The notes under the pieces: generated by a model
Told to the model about the DNA's origin: nothing
What the model saw: the letters and a program-made list of their open reading frames with translations, nothing else
The model's database searches: none
Made by a program: the position numbers and the translations under genes
Assembly (NCBI GenBank): GCA_964428935.1
Contig: CAYSAG010000109.1
Span: 1 to 15,119, forward strand
Source: JAADHY01 sp964428935
GTDB lineage: Bacteria > Planctomycetota > Planctomycetia > Planctomycetales > Planctomycetaceae
DNA: 15,119 nucleotides
Reading direction: 5' to 3'
In this document: positions 5,847 to 14,084 of the stretch, one piece after another
Numbering within the stretch: the stretch's first letter is position 1
Layout of the letters: each line of letters begins with the position of its first letter

Positions 5847-7580
5847 CTACCGTCCCAGGAGCAGCAGCTCGTCGATCAGCTGCTGAATCGCACTGATGAT
5901 CCGCGCGTTCCCGCGGTAGTTGGTGGCTGCGACGATCAGGTCGACCAGGCTGCGGCCGATGTCGGCGTTTGACAGCTCGATCGACCCGCCCAGGATGGTT
6001 CCGAAGCCAAAGCTGCCGGGCGTGCCCAGCTCGGCCTTGCCCGAGCTGACTCCTTCGACGTACGTGTCCTCGCCGTTTTCCAACAAGCCTTGCGGGTTGG
6101 GGAAACGCGCCAAGACGATTTGTCCCAGCGGTCGGTTTTCTCCGTTGTTGAATGCCCCGTTGATGACGCCTTTTTCGTCGATGCCGAAGCTGACCAACGT
6201 GCCCGGCGGGAAGCCGTCCTGGTCGGAGGTCAGCGAGCTGCCCTCTTCGGGCGAAATGCTCTTCAGGTTGGAGAAGTCCAACGTGATCGACATCGGCGAG
6301 AAGGCGTTCGTGTCGTTCCGTTCCAGGACGAACGTTTTCTGGCGGTCGCCGGCGATGACATTGCCGTTCGAGTCGAACTCGATCGTTCCATTGGCGATGG
6401 CGATCGAGTCGCGACTGTCGCCGACGCTCTCCACGTAGTAACGGGCCCGGGTCGGCACCTTGCTTTCCAACACCAGCGTGACGCGCAAGTCGATGGCCTC
6501 GCCCAGTGAGTCGTACACGACCAACTCCGTTGCAGCGCTTTCGCCGGTGGCCGATTGCAGTTTCTGCCCGAAGTTCAGGTCCACGGCCGCTCCGTCGACC
6601 GTAAAACGGCCGGCGTCCATGTCGTCGATTTCATTGTCGCGGCCGCTGTTACCCAGAATTTGGATTTCGCCGGACGACGTCAGAGTCACGCCGGGCGGAA
6701 TGCCCAGGTTCCCGTCATTGGGTACGCCGCTGGTGTGGATGCCCAGCGCGTGTTCGATCAGGTCCAGCAGGTCCTGAACGGTGGTGGTGTTCGAAATTTT
6801 TCCGTCGTCGATCGGGTTTCCGTTGTCCGTGGCGAGCAGGTGTGGCTCCAGTTCCTTGCTGCCTTTCTTGGGAGTGAACGCCAGCACCTGACCTGCGGAG
6901 AACAGAGCGTCGCCGTCGGCGTTGCGGACGTCGACTAGTTTCGTCGAGGCGGTGATGGGAGCCCCGGTGGAGGCGTCGGTCAGCGGCTCGCTGCGGAACA
7001 AGGTACCCTGCGTCGCCAGCTCAGCGACGCTCGTCGCCAATAACGACCCGCCAATGGTGACGTTCTGAGTTCGTTGAGCGACAATGCCCGTGCCGATGGG
7101 AATGACCAGGTCGGTCAACGTGGCTGACTTGACAATGTTGTAGTTCGCGTCGACGCCGTAGCCCTGAACACGCAACCCCTGTGCGTTGACCAGTTTGTTG
7201 TCGCTGTCCAGCGTGAAGCTGCCGTTTCGCGTGTACCGGGGACCGGTCGGGCCGCTCAGAATGAAAAAACCTTCCCCTTGAATGGCCAAGTCGGACTCGT
7301 TGTTGGTCGTCGTGATGCCGCCCTGCGAGAAGTCCTTGCGAATGGCCGCGACGGCAGCCCCAAGGCCGATTTGCTGAGGGTTTGTGCCGCCGTTCTCCGC
7401 CGTCGGGGCTGACCCAATCGTCAGCGTTTGGGAAAGCTGAGTCTTGAACAGAACCTGCGACGCTTTGAAACCGACCGTCCCCGCGTTGGCGATGTTGTTG
7501 CCCAGAACGCTGATCGCCGTTTCGTTGAGGGAAAGACCGTTGAGTGACGTGTTGAGAGCACCGTTCAATCCGGCTGCCAT
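5847..7580 (-). CDS. flgE: FlgE, flagellar hook protein
   Basis: FlgE subunits build the hook that joins the rod to the filament; they are exported by the flagellar type III system. The 577-residue protein has the conserved axial N-terminus, LNGLSLNETAISVLGNNIANAGTVGFKAS (about 13-41), followed by SDLAIQGEGFFIL and YTRNGSFTLDSDNKLVNAQGLRVQGY. The conserved C-terminal region ends with SNADIGRSLVDLIVAATNYRGNARII. The long middle part is the variable surface domains; total length is well above the roughly 400 residues of enteric FlgE, though long hook proteins are common outside enterics. GGGGGG lies 4 nt before the ATG. A 448-bp gap upstream holds a promoter candidate and a tandem repeat, suggesting a separate transcript start for hook synthesis. 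Confidence 0.95.
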   Translation of the reverse strand: MAAGLNGALNTSLNGLSLNETAISVLGNNIANAGTVGFKASQVLFKTQLSQTLTIGSAPTAENGGTNPQQIGLGAAVAAIRKDFSQGGITTTNNESDLAIQGEGFFILSGPTGPRYTRNGSFTLDSDNKLVNAQGLRVQGYGVDANYNIVKSATLTDLVIPIGTGIVAQRTQNVTIGGSLLATSVAELATQGTLFRSEPLTDASTGAPITASTKLVDVRNADGDALFSAGQVLAFTPKKGSKELEPHLLATDNGNPIDDGKISNTTTVQDLLDLIEHALGIHTSGVPNDGNLGIPPGVTLTSSGEIQILGNSGRDNEIDDMDAGRFTVDGAAVDLNFGQKLQSATGESAATELVVYDSLGEAIDLRVTLVLESKVPTRARYYVESVGDSRDSIAIANGTIEFDSNGNVIAGDRQKTFVLERNDTNAFSPMSITLDFSNLKSISPEEGSSLTSDQDGFPPGTLVSFGIDEKGVINGAFNNGENRPLGQIVLARFPNPQGLLENGEDTYVEGVSSGKAELGTPGSFGFGTILGGSIELSNADIGRSLVDLIVAATNYRGNARIISAIQQLIDELLLLGR

Positions 7581-7723
7581 GAGTCCCCCCTTTTCTCGCT
7601 TCTACCGTGACAGAGCAAACGAGGCTTTGGTCTTTCGACAACGGGATCGGCGTTCTTCTTGACTTGGCCCAGCCGAAAGGCCGAGCACCGTCGGGCCGGT
7701 TTGGCCTGGTCCGGCTTGCTGGC

Positions 7724-7763
7724 GTCGCGACGCTAGACCGGACGTCGTGACGCTACACCGAGC
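7724..7763. repeat. Two tandem 20-bp units in the flgE leader
   Basis: GTCGCGACGCTAGACCGGAC (7724-7743) is followed at once by GTCGTGACGCTACACCGAGC (7744-7763); 16 of 20 bases agree. The period of 20 bp is close to two helical turns, as expected for paired regulator sites, but no known binding motif is recognised. It would lie within the transcript if the candidate promoter upstream is used. Confidence 0.55.
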
Positions 7764-7857
7764 ACTGGCCGACCGCTCGGCGCGCAACGCCACCGTCGCT
7801 TGTTGGTACGAGAAACGCCGTTTTGCGCGAGCAGCGCAAGACTGCTGCGCAGTTGTT

Positions 7858-7885
7858 GTATCGGTTAAATGCCGGAGAATCGTTA
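7858..7885 (-). promoter_or_regulatory. Candidate sigma-28 (FliA/WhiG-type) promoter for flgE
   Basis: On the minus strand TAACGATT, 12 bases, ACCGATAC. The enteric sigma-28 consensus is TAAAGTTT, 11 bases, GCCGATAA; each half matches 6 of 8 and the spacing is one base longer. It lies in the only AT-richer patch of the gap and would give a leader of roughly 270 nt before flgE. Hook genes are usually under sigma-54 or an earlier class, so sigma-28 control would be unusual. I see no sigma-54 motif (TGGCAC with TTGC) here. The match could be chance. Confidence 0.3.
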
Positions 7886-8028
7886 CTTTTTGTCAGGCCA
7901 GAGCGGGCTGGGGCGGAGGACGCCGACGACCGGCGAGCGGCTGGCCTTGTCAGACGGGACAGCGCACAGAGCTCGTGGACGCTGAAGGTTACGCAGTCGG
8001 CGAGCCGAGTCGTGACGGGCCGCGGCTG

Positions 8029-8469
8029 TTACTGGCCACTGGCCTGGACCGTCGTAATTTGCGACAGCTCCAACTTTTGGTCGCCGATTCCCACGTAGAC
8101 CTTGCCGTTTTCCAGGAAAGCGCGGTCCACCACGCCGGTGACGACCTGGTCGTCCGAGGTCTTGCCCGTGACCACTTTTCCAATCAGGTTGGCGGCCGCT
8201 GAAAGCTGCTGAGCGAGCAGGCTGGCGTTAATGGCTTCCGACATGGCTTTAATGGTGTCGCTCAGCTCCACGTTGGCCTGCAGGTCTCGCATCATGGACA
8301 GTTGGCTGAGCAGTTCGTCGTTGCCCATGGGCTCGGTCGGGTCTTGGTTCTCCAGCTGGGTAATGAGCAGCTTCAGGAAGTCCTCGGACGTGAGCTGGTT
8401 CAGCGCCTTGTCGAGCTGCTCCCTTTCGAACTGCGACCGCTGAGTGGTGGTTGCCGACGTGACTTCCAT
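8029..8469 (-). CDS. flgD: FlgD, hook assembly scaffold (hook cap) protein
   Basis: FlgD caps the growing hook and guides FlgE subunits into place, then is lost. The 146-residue protein has the family hallmark FLKLLITQLENQDPTEPM (31-48), then DELLSQLSMMRDLQANVEL. A short C-terminal part follows, LIGKVVTG and VTGVVDRAFLENGKVYVGIGDQKLELSQI (about 95-138), which fits the Tudor-like fold. Enteric FlgD is about 230 residues with an extra Ig-like domain; that insert is missing here, so this is a minimal form, as in many non-enteric bacteria. GGAGGT lies 4 nt before the ATG. It follows fliK after 51 bp, the normal position. Confidence 0.95.
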   Translation of the reverse strand: MEVTSATTTQRSQFEREQLDKALNQLTSEDFLKLLITQLENQDPTEPMGNDELLSQLSMMRDLQANVELSDTIKAMSEAINASLLAQQLSAAANLIGKVVTGKTSDDQVVTGVVDRAFLENGKVYVGIGDQKLELSQITTVQASGQ

Positions 8470-8473
8470 GGCG

Positions 8474-8479
8474 ACCTCC
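8474..8479 (-). promoter_or_regulatory. Ribosome binding site of flgD
   Basis: GGAGGT on the minus strand, 4 nt before the flgD ATG. It supports this start and contrasts with fliK, fliI and fliH, which lack a clear Shine-Dalgarno. Confidence 0.75.
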
Positions 8480-8520
8480 GTGTCGACGTGGCTGGGTTTC
8501 GAAGGCGAACGTCGAGTTCC

Positions 8521-11163
8521 TCAGACGCGAACGTCGAGCTGGTCGGCGGCCCTGACTGCCCGCTCCGACCGGCTTTCCTGGGCCGGCTCCTGCGTCGGAC
8601 GCTGGGGCGGACCGCCGAAGGACTGTCCGGGTGTCTCCTGACCGGACCATCCGCCGCTCCACTGCGACGCTTGGCCGAAGGACCCGCCGCCTGGCTGCGA
8701 CTGCGGCTCGACCAGTTGAACGTGCACCCGCTCCACCGGCTGACCGCTTTGGACCAGCGCGTCGCGCAGTGTCGACAAGTGTTCCGACAGCGCCCGCTGA
8801 GCCGCCTCGGACTGCACCTGCAGCCGAACCTCCAACACGCCCCGGTGCGACGTCACCTCCACCTGCAAGGTCCCCAGCTCCGGCGGGTGCAGCCGCACGC
8901 GCAGCCGTTGGTGCCCTTGAGCGGCCTGCTGGACCAAACCGACCAGCCGCTCGGTTTGCGACGGCCGGACGGCGTCGCCGGTCTCGACGTGTTGCGACTG
9001 GGCCGGCTGCGCGTGGTGAGCACGCTGCGGCGCGGCGGCCTCGAACGGACCAGCGGTCGACGGACCGAGCGGGCTCTCGGAACGGTCCGTCGGCGTAGCC
9101 GCCCGTCCGTCCCGCACCAACTGGTTCGACAGCCCTTCGGCCGGCTGCGCCGGGGCCTGGGTTCGGCTCGAGCCGGGCGGGCTTGGCCGGTCGAGCGGAA
9201 AAGCGGGAACGTGAGTTTCGGCGGGCTGTTCGTCTGGCGTCACGGCAGCCGTCGAACCGGACGCGGCTTCGGACGCGTGCGGCCGAGTTGCCGCCGCGAG
9301 TTCGGACGACGGAGCCGCCGCCGGTGGCGGAGCCGCCTCGACCGGTTGGCCCGTAGCCGGTTCGAGTCCCCTGGTCGCCGTCGCTGAGTCTCCTGCAGGC
9401 CGCGGCTCTTGCAGCGGGGGCACGGCTGCCGCCGCCGCAGCTGGCTCGTTGTTCGCCCGTCCGGTTTGTCGGCTGGCGGGTTGCTGCTGCTGAAGGGTGG
9501 CGGGCTGGCTGGGCGCGAGTGCGTGACTGAGCGAGAGGCCGCGGGTCAGGCCGGGCGGCGGCGAGTCGGCCGGTTCGCCCTCGAGGCCGGTCAGTGACGC
9601 AGCCGGTTGGTCTCCGTCGGCCGGGACGAGAGGCGTCGGCGACAGCTCGCCGGCGGACGGCGTCGAGGCTCCGGCCGGCTCGGCAACCGGTGCCGCAGGC
9701 CGTTTCGTCTCGGCGGCCCCGAGCGGCGGCTCTGGGGTTGACTCGGACGTCCCGGCCCCGGCGACGGCGTTTGCCGAGCTGCCGCGCGGCGAGCTGGGCG
9801 ACGAGGCCCAGGCGTCGGGCGGTGGCTGAGACGAGGAGCGTCCGGGCCGCTCGCTGGCCGGTGTGCCGCTCGCCGCACGGTTTGCGTGGGCGAGCGGCGG
9901 ACGCGGTTCAGACGGGGGCCCGTCAACGGCCGGCGGGGGCGCGGAGGCCGAGCCACCGTCGTTGGCTGGCTCGGGCGAAGCCGTTTCGCCGCGGGCGTCC
10001 ACGTGGAGCGGGTTGGGAGGAACAGGTGGCCCGTCCGCAGCCGACACGCTGACGGGCTGCTGGCCAGAAGACGCAGCCGGACCGCTGGCGGGAACGCTCG
10101 ACGGCTGGTCGGCGGTTTCCGTGTCCGGGCCGGTCGTCTCGGACGGCGACGCGTCGGCAACGGCGGAACCGCCGCCCGACGGTTGGAGCGACTCTGACTC
10201 GTCGCTCGGCCCGTCCGTCGGCTCGACGTGCGCAACAGAACGCACGAATTGCGAGCCGAGCGAAGAGTGGACCGGCCGCAACCCGTCCTGCAGGCCGTCC
10301 GTCTGCCCGGTTGCTTGGACGTCGGTGAAGCTTCCCACCGGCAGGGCGGCGTCGAAAACGGTGTCGGTTGGCCAGTCGGCGAGAACCACGACAGCGTCGG
10401 ACTGGAGCGGCGCGTCAGCGTCGGCGGACGAGACGGTTGCTCCAGCCGGTCGGTCGGACTCGACAAGGTTGCTGGCGGCCGGTTGGCCAGCCGAAGCGTC
10501 GACCACGAGGGCTTGCAAGAAGCTGGCCGGCGCGGAGGACTCGAGCGAGTCGTCGGAGCGGCCCGGCGACGCCCCGTTGGACGCGTTTCCGCTCACCGGC
10601 TCGGTGCGGTCGGAGCGGTTTGCCGGGACGTCGGAGCGGCGCGGGCGGCGAGCACTCGAGTCTGGTTGGTCGTTTTGGACGGCTCGTGAGACGAGCCTGG
10701 CGCGGGCAACGGCCGGCGAGCGAGCGACGTCCCGCGCCGCCGCGCGGCTGCGAGTGGTCGAAGGCGAACGGTTGCGGCGTGAGCCGAGCTCCACGTGCCG
10801 GGTGGTCGGGTGCGGCTGCGAGGCCCGTCGTCGTGCCGGGGCTGGTCCGCCTGGGGTCGGGGTGGTCGTTGAGGCGTTCGCGGCGCGAGCCGGGCCGGTT
10901 CCGTGCCGGGGCAGTCTGTGTTCGAGCAGCCGGGCTAGTGTGTCGGGACGCTGGGCGTCGAGGCTGGCGTTGCGGCGCGAAGAGGCCGAAGCGGGGGTGG
11001 GAACAAGAGCGCTGGCCGACTGTTGCCGGGTGCGGGCAGCGGCTAGCGTCAGACCGACGGCGAAGGAGAGCGTCGTGTCTGGCGCGGCGGACGGCCTCCA
11101 GCCCGGACGGCTGGCGGTCAACGAGTGCGTGTCGACTTGGAAAAGGAAGTCTGTCGTCGGCAT
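8521..11163 (-). CDS. fliK: FliK, hook-length control protein, very long form
   Basis: FliK is exported while the hook grows, measures its length, and then binds FlhB to switch export to filament proteins. The protein has 880 residues against about 400 in Salmonella. Only the C-terminal Flg_hook domain is conserved (about 735-818): LVGLVQQAAQGHQRLRVRLHPPELGTLQVEV, then LEVRLQVQSEAAQRALSEHLSTLRDALVQSG and VERVHVQL. After it comes a Gly/Gln/Ser-rich tail. The first 730 residues are low-complexity Pro/Ala/Ser/Gly/Glu-rich sequence, as expected for an unfolded ruler. The ATG at 11163 has no clear Shine-Dalgarno. Position between the MotE-like gene and flgD matches the ylxF-fliK-flgD order of Bacillus. 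Long antisense and shifted frames in this gene are by-products of its composition. Confidence 0.93.
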   Translation of the reverse strand: MPTTDFLFQVDTHSLTASRPGWRPSAAPDTTLSFAVGLTLAAARTRQQSASALVPTPASASSRRNASLDAQRPDTLARLLEHRLPRHGTGPARAANASTTTPTPGGPAPARRRASQPHPTTRHVELGSRRNRSPSTTRSRAAARDVARSPAVARARLVSRAVQNDQPDSSARRPRRSDVPANRSDRTEPVSGNASNGASPGRSDDSLESSAPASFLQALVVDASAGQPAASNLVESDRPAGATVSSADADAPLQSDAVVVLADWPTDTVFDAALPVGSFTDVQATGQTDGLQDGLRPVHSSLGSQFVRSVAHVEPTDGPSDESESLQPSGGGSAVADASPSETTGPDTETADQPSSVPASGPAASSGQQPVSVSAADGPPVPPNPLHVDARGETASPEPANDGGSASAPPPAVDGPPSEPRPPLAHANRAASGTPASERPGRSSSQPPPDAWASSPSSPRGSSANAVAGAGTSESTPEPPLGAAETKRPAAPVAEPAGASTPSAGELSPTPLVPADGDQPAASLTGLEGEPADSPPPGLTRGLSLSHALAPSQPATLQQQQPASRQTGRANNEPAAAAAAVPPLQEPRPAGDSATATRGLEPATGQPVEAAPPPAAAPSSELAAATRPHASEAASGSTAAVTPDEQPAETHVPAFPLDRPSPPGSSRTQAPAQPAEGLSNQLVRDGRAATPTDRSESPLGPSTAGPFEAAAPQRAHHAQPAQSQHVETGDAVRPSQTERLVGLVQQAAQGHQRLRVRLHPPELGTLQVEVTSHRGVLEVRLQVQSEAAQRALSEHLSTLRDALVQSGQPVERVHVQLVEPQSQPGGGSFGQASQWSGGWSGQETPGQSFGGPPQRPTQEPAQESRSERAVRAADQLDVRV

Positions 11164-11215
11164 GGGTGTTCTGTTCGGCGGAAGAGAGCCTGACTGACGG
11201 TCGGCGTCGGCCGGG

Positions 11216-11878
11216 CTAGCTTCCGGAGGTCTTGGCCGGAGCCAGCTCGGCCGCCGTCTGGTCGACCAGGGTGCGGAGCGGGTCGCCTCGGCTCAGCGCT
11301 TCGAAAATCTTCAGGCCCCGGTCGGCCTGCTCGGCGTCTCCGTTGGCGAACTCTTTCAGGATTTCGGCAATTTTTTTCTCCGGCAGGCCACGCAGGAGAA
11401 TGACGTCTTGGTCGAGGTCCAGGGCCATGAGGTGACGGACGGCGTCCTTGGGGTCGGACTTGGCAATGACCTCCCGAGCCAGCTCGGTGGCCTCCGAGTT
11501 CAACTGCGACTGAAGGGCGGCCAGTTGTTGCTCGAAGGCCTTTTTCTTTTGGGTGAAGAGGTCTTGCTCCTTCAGTACCAACTCACGTCCCTGGTCGACC
11601 AAGGCCTTCAGCTGCTCCAGTTCGCGCTGACGGCTTTCCAGGTTGAGAATCCGCATGGCTCGCTCGGCCAAGACGTCTTCCGTGGAAGGCAGTTCCTGTT
11701 CTTGCTGCTCCTGCGGCACCTGCTGCTGTTCGGGCTGCTCCGACAGAATCAGCCGAATTTCGTCGAGCGTGTCGGGCGTGAGGCGACCTTGCATCCACAA
11801 CAGTCCAACTCCGAGGGCCTCGCCCAACACGACGACGAAACAGAACAAACTGGTCACGTACGCCAGCAGCCGAATCAT
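11216..11878 (-). CDS. MotE/YlxF-like membrane coiled-coil protein with MgtE-N-like domain
   Basis: 220 residues. One N-terminal membrane helix (about 5-29, LAYVTSLFCFVVVLGEALGV) is followed by a Gln/Glu-rich linker and a coiled coil (about 70-135). The C-terminal domain (about 137-205) has DAVRHLMALDLDQDVILLRGLPEKKIAEILKEF, the pattern of the MgtE intracellular N-domain. This layout is that of MotE, a periplasmic chaperone for MotC in rhizobia, and of Bacillus YlxF, which lies in the same place between fliJ and fliK. Its function in this gene order is not established; a role near the stator or export apparatus is inference from position. Its ATG overlaps the fliJ stop (ATGA), so the two are probably translated together. 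Confidence 0.82.
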   Translation of the reverse strand: MIRLLAYVTSLFCFVVVLGEALGVGLLWMQGRLTPDTLDEIRLILSEQPEQQQVPQEQQEQELPSTEDVLAERAMRILNLESRQRELEQLKALVDQGRELVLKEQDLFTQKKKAFEQQLAALQSQLNSEATELAREVIAKSDPKDAVRHLMALDLDQDVILLRGLPEKKIAEILKEFANGDAEQADRGLKIFEALSRGDPLRTLVDQTAAELAPAKTSGS

Positions 11879-12327
11879 GGAACCGACCTCCCGAGCTCAG
11901 CGGCCGACCAGGCGTCTTCCAGTTGCAGACCCTCTCGGCGGTTGGTCTCGTAGACGTGTTCCGCCAACTTCTTTTCCTTCAGTTTTTCGAGGACCTGGAC
12001 CCGTTTCTCGGCCTCGGCCAGCTCGCGTCGCTTCTGCTCGACTTCGCGCAGGACCCGCTGCCGCTGCTGCTCCACGTTCAAAATGGCGGCCAGCACTTGG
12101 CCCGCGTAGTAACGTCTGGCCGCTGCCCGCTCGACCTTGACCACACGGGCCTGTTGCAATTGACGCAGTTCACGCAGCACCTGCTCCCGTTGCCGCTCCA
12201 GCCGCTGCCGCTGGTTCAGCAACTGTTCGCTCTCGGCCAGCTTTCGAGCCAGCTCTTGCTGGCACAAGTCGCGTTGGTACTGTCGCAGACGCAACAGCGA
12301 ATCGAGCCGAAACCGAAACCGACTCAA
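11875..12327 (-). CDS. fliJ: FliJ, flagellar export chaperone and ATPase stalk
   Basis: FliJ is the coiled-coil stalk in the centre of the FliI ring; it links the ATPase to FlhA and handles chaperones. The 150 residues begin SRFRFRLDSLLRLRQYQRD, the typical FliJ start, and are almost wholly helical with heptads and many Arg, Gln, Glu and Leu. The start is a TTG, chosen because GGAGGT lies 5 nt upstream and no ATG fits. It follows fliI after 176 bp and overlaps the next gene by 4 bases. FliJ sequences are poorly conserved, so the name rests on the N-terminal motif, length, coiled coil and position together. Confidence 0.9.
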   Translation of the reverse strand: MSRFRFRLDSLLRLRQYQRDLCQQELARKLAESEQLLNQRQRLERQREQVLRELRQLQQARVVKVERAAARRYYAGQVLAAILNVEQQRQRVLREVEQKRRELAEAEKRVQVLEKLKEKKLAEHVYETNRREGLQLEDAWSAAELGRSVP

Positions 12328-12332
12328 CGTGC

Positions 12333-12338
12333 ACCTCC
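12333..12338 (-). promoter_or_regulatory. Ribosome binding site of fliJ
   Basis: GGAGGT on the minus strand, 5 nt before the TTG at 12327. It fixes the start of fliJ at a rare TTG codon. Confidence 0.75.
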
Positions 12339-12503
12339 GTTTTGCCGCGTAAGTTTCGAGGCGGGCGGGCGTGGCCGCTCAGACGACGGTTTCACGCGCC
12401 AGACCGGTCTCCGAAGGACGCCGTCCTGCGCCGCCGTCCGGTCGGGCAGCGCGGGCGTGGCTGTTCATGCCGCGCAGGCGTGGTCGTCTGCGTCACCGGC
12501 CGC

Positions 12504-13934
12504 TCAACGGACGGCAGCGGTCGAGCCGACGGAACGGCGGGACTGAAAGGCGGCTTGGGCCGGTGTTGCCTTTCCGGGCTCGGAGCCGGGCTGTGCCGTC
12601 TTCGCGGACGGGCCGGACGCAGCACCGCCGGCTTGGGCCTGACGAGCCAGCTCGACCAGCCGACGGACCGACTCGTCGAACGACGAGGTTTCTCCCACGG
12701 TCTGTCGCAGGAACCGGTTGATTGGCTCACGCAGCCGAATGGCCAGGTCGACCGTCGGGTTCGAACCGCTTTGGTAGGCGCCGACGGAAACCAGGTCCTC
12801 CGCTTGTTGGTAAGCCGCCAGCAGTTGCTTGATTGTGTCGGCTGCCTGCCGGTGCTCCGCAGTCACAATGTCGTTCATGCACCGGCTGATGCTGGCCAAC
12901 ACGTCGATGGCCGGCCAGTGAGCTTGGTTCGCCAGCCGACGCGACAGCCAAATGTGTCCGTCCAGAATGCCCCGCACCGTATCAGAAATCGGCTCGTTTG
13001 GATCGTCTGCTTCAACCAGCACGGTGTAAAAACCGGTAATGCTTCCCTTTTCGTTACGACCGCTCCTTTCCAACAGCCGGGGCAGCAGGGCGAAGACGCT
13101 GGGCGGGTAACCGCGGGTGGCGGGAGGCTCGCCGGCCGCCAGTCCGATTTCCCGCTGAGCCAGGGCGACGCGCGTGACGCTGTCCATCATGAGCAGGACG
13201 TCGCCTCCCTGGTCGCGGAAGTACTCGGCAATGGCCGTGGCCAAGCGAGCGGCTCGCAGACGGACGGTGGCGGGTTCGTCGCCCGTGGCCACGACGACCA
13301 CGCTGCGCCGCAGTCCTTCCGGACCCAGGTCTCTTTCCAGGAACTCCCGGACTTCCCGGCCTCGCTCGCCAATCAGAGCCACCACGTTGACGTCGGCCTT
13401 GCTGTGCTGCGCCATTTGTCCCAGCAGCACGCTTTTTCCAACGCCGCTGCCCGAGAAAATGCCGAGACGCTGTCCCTTGCCACAGGTGAGCAGCGCGTCA
13501 ATGGCTCGAATGCCGGTCTCCAGCGGCGAGTCGATTCGCGGACGGGTCAAGGCGGGCAAGGAAGGCAGGTTGGTTGGAATGCAGAAAGGAAGCACGGGCG
13601 CCGGCCGGCCGTCAATGAACCGACCTCGTCCGTCCAGGACGCGGCCGAGCAGTCCGTCGCCCACTCGGACAGTCTGCACCGACTGAACCAGCTCGACGCG
13701 GTTTCCCAGCCGCACGCCACTCAGGTGGTCGTACGCCAACACCAGCGTTTCATCGTCGCGAAACCCGACCACCTCGCCCAGCAAGCTCGACCCGTCGTCA
13801 CGCCGAATGCGGCAAATCGAACCGACCGGGGCCGGGAACCCGGCGACCACAATGGTCAAACCGACGAACCGACACACCGTGCCGGTCAGACCGTAGGGCA
13901 GAACCTGTCGAACGTGTTGCTCCAAGTTCCACAT
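12504..13934 (-). CDS. fliI: FliI, flagellar export ATPase
   Basis: FliI is the hexameric ATPase of the flagellar type III export apparatus, related to the F1 beta subunit. The 476 residues show the beta-barrel N-domain (to about 90), RIDSPLETGIRAIDALLTCGKGQRLGIF, Walker A SGSGVGKS (161-168), GERGREVREF (189-198), and Walker B DVLLMMDS (245-252) followed by VTR. GEPPATRGYPPSVFALLPRLLERSG and KGSITGFYTVLVEADDPNEPISD are also as in the family. All catalytic motifs are intact. A disordered tail of about 45 residues after residue 432 makes it longer than the usual 440. The ATG has only a weak Shine-Dalgarno. It lies between fliH and fliJ, its working partners, with gaps of 150 and 176 bp. Confidence 0.98.
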   Translation of the reverse strand: MWNLEQHVRQVLPYGLTGTVCRFVGLTIVVAGFPAPVGSICRIRRDDGSSLLGEVVGFRDDETLVLAYDHLSGVRLGNRVELVQSVQTVRVGDGLLGRVLDGRGRFIDGRPAPVLPFCIPTNLPSLPALTRPRIDSPLETGIRAIDALLTCGKGQRLGIFSGSGVGKSVLLGQMAQHSKADVNVVALIGERGREVREFLERDLGPEGLRRSVVVVATGDEPATVRLRAARLATAIAEYFRDQGGDVLLMMDSVTRVALAQREIGLAAGEPPATRGYPPSVFALLPRLLERSGRNEKGSITGFYTVLVEADDPNEPISDTVRGILDGHIWLSRRLANQAHWPAIDVLASISRCMNDIVTAEHRQAADTIKQLLAAYQQAEDLVSVGAYQSGSNPTVDLAIRLREPINRFLRQTVGETSSFDESVRRLVELARQAQAGGAASGPSAKTAQPGSEPGKATPAQAAFQSRRSVGSTAAVR

Positions 13935-14084
13935 TGCTTGGTCGTTGCCCTGGCTTGGACTGACGTGTCGAGCCGGCGGGACTGACTGGCTGGAGCGAGT
14001 GTGACGGCGTCTGCGGTCAGCCGACTCGGGCGTCCGGCGGCGAAACCCGACTGAGCCGGCTGACGCTCGGCGGCGGGCAGTGGC

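Larger units (their letters stand above)
7581..8028. other. Non-coding leader region upstream of flgE
   Basis: 448 bp between the flgD stop and the flgE start. No frame on either strand gives a recognisable protein. Moving toward flgE it contains a sigma-28-like site (7885-7858), a bulged GC hairpin (7825-7828 plus 7830-7833, pairing with 7843-7850), a 20-bp tandem repeat (7724-7763) and the flgE ribosome site near 7585-7591. Most other junctions in the block are under 200 bp, so this is a likely regulatory region. Confidence 0.55.

Noticed and set aside
7640..7670. GCCGATCC on the minus strand closer to flgE, as a sigma-28 -10 element
   Set aside because: No TAAA-like -35 element at acceptable spacing; the site at 7858-7885 is better.
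7602..7793. 63-codon minus-strand frame upstream of flgE
   Set aside because: No ribosome site and no resemblance to the small flagellar operon protein often found between flgD and flgE.
9863..11197. 444-codon plus-strand frame and a 291-codon shifted minus frame inside fliK
   Set aside because: Both are low-complexity by-products of the Pro/Ala/Ser-rich fliK ruler; only the fliK frame ends in a conserved domain.
12342..13985. 547-codon open frame on the plus strand
   Set aside because: It is antisense to fliI, whose motifs are all intact; such long mirror frames are normal in GC-rich coding sequence.
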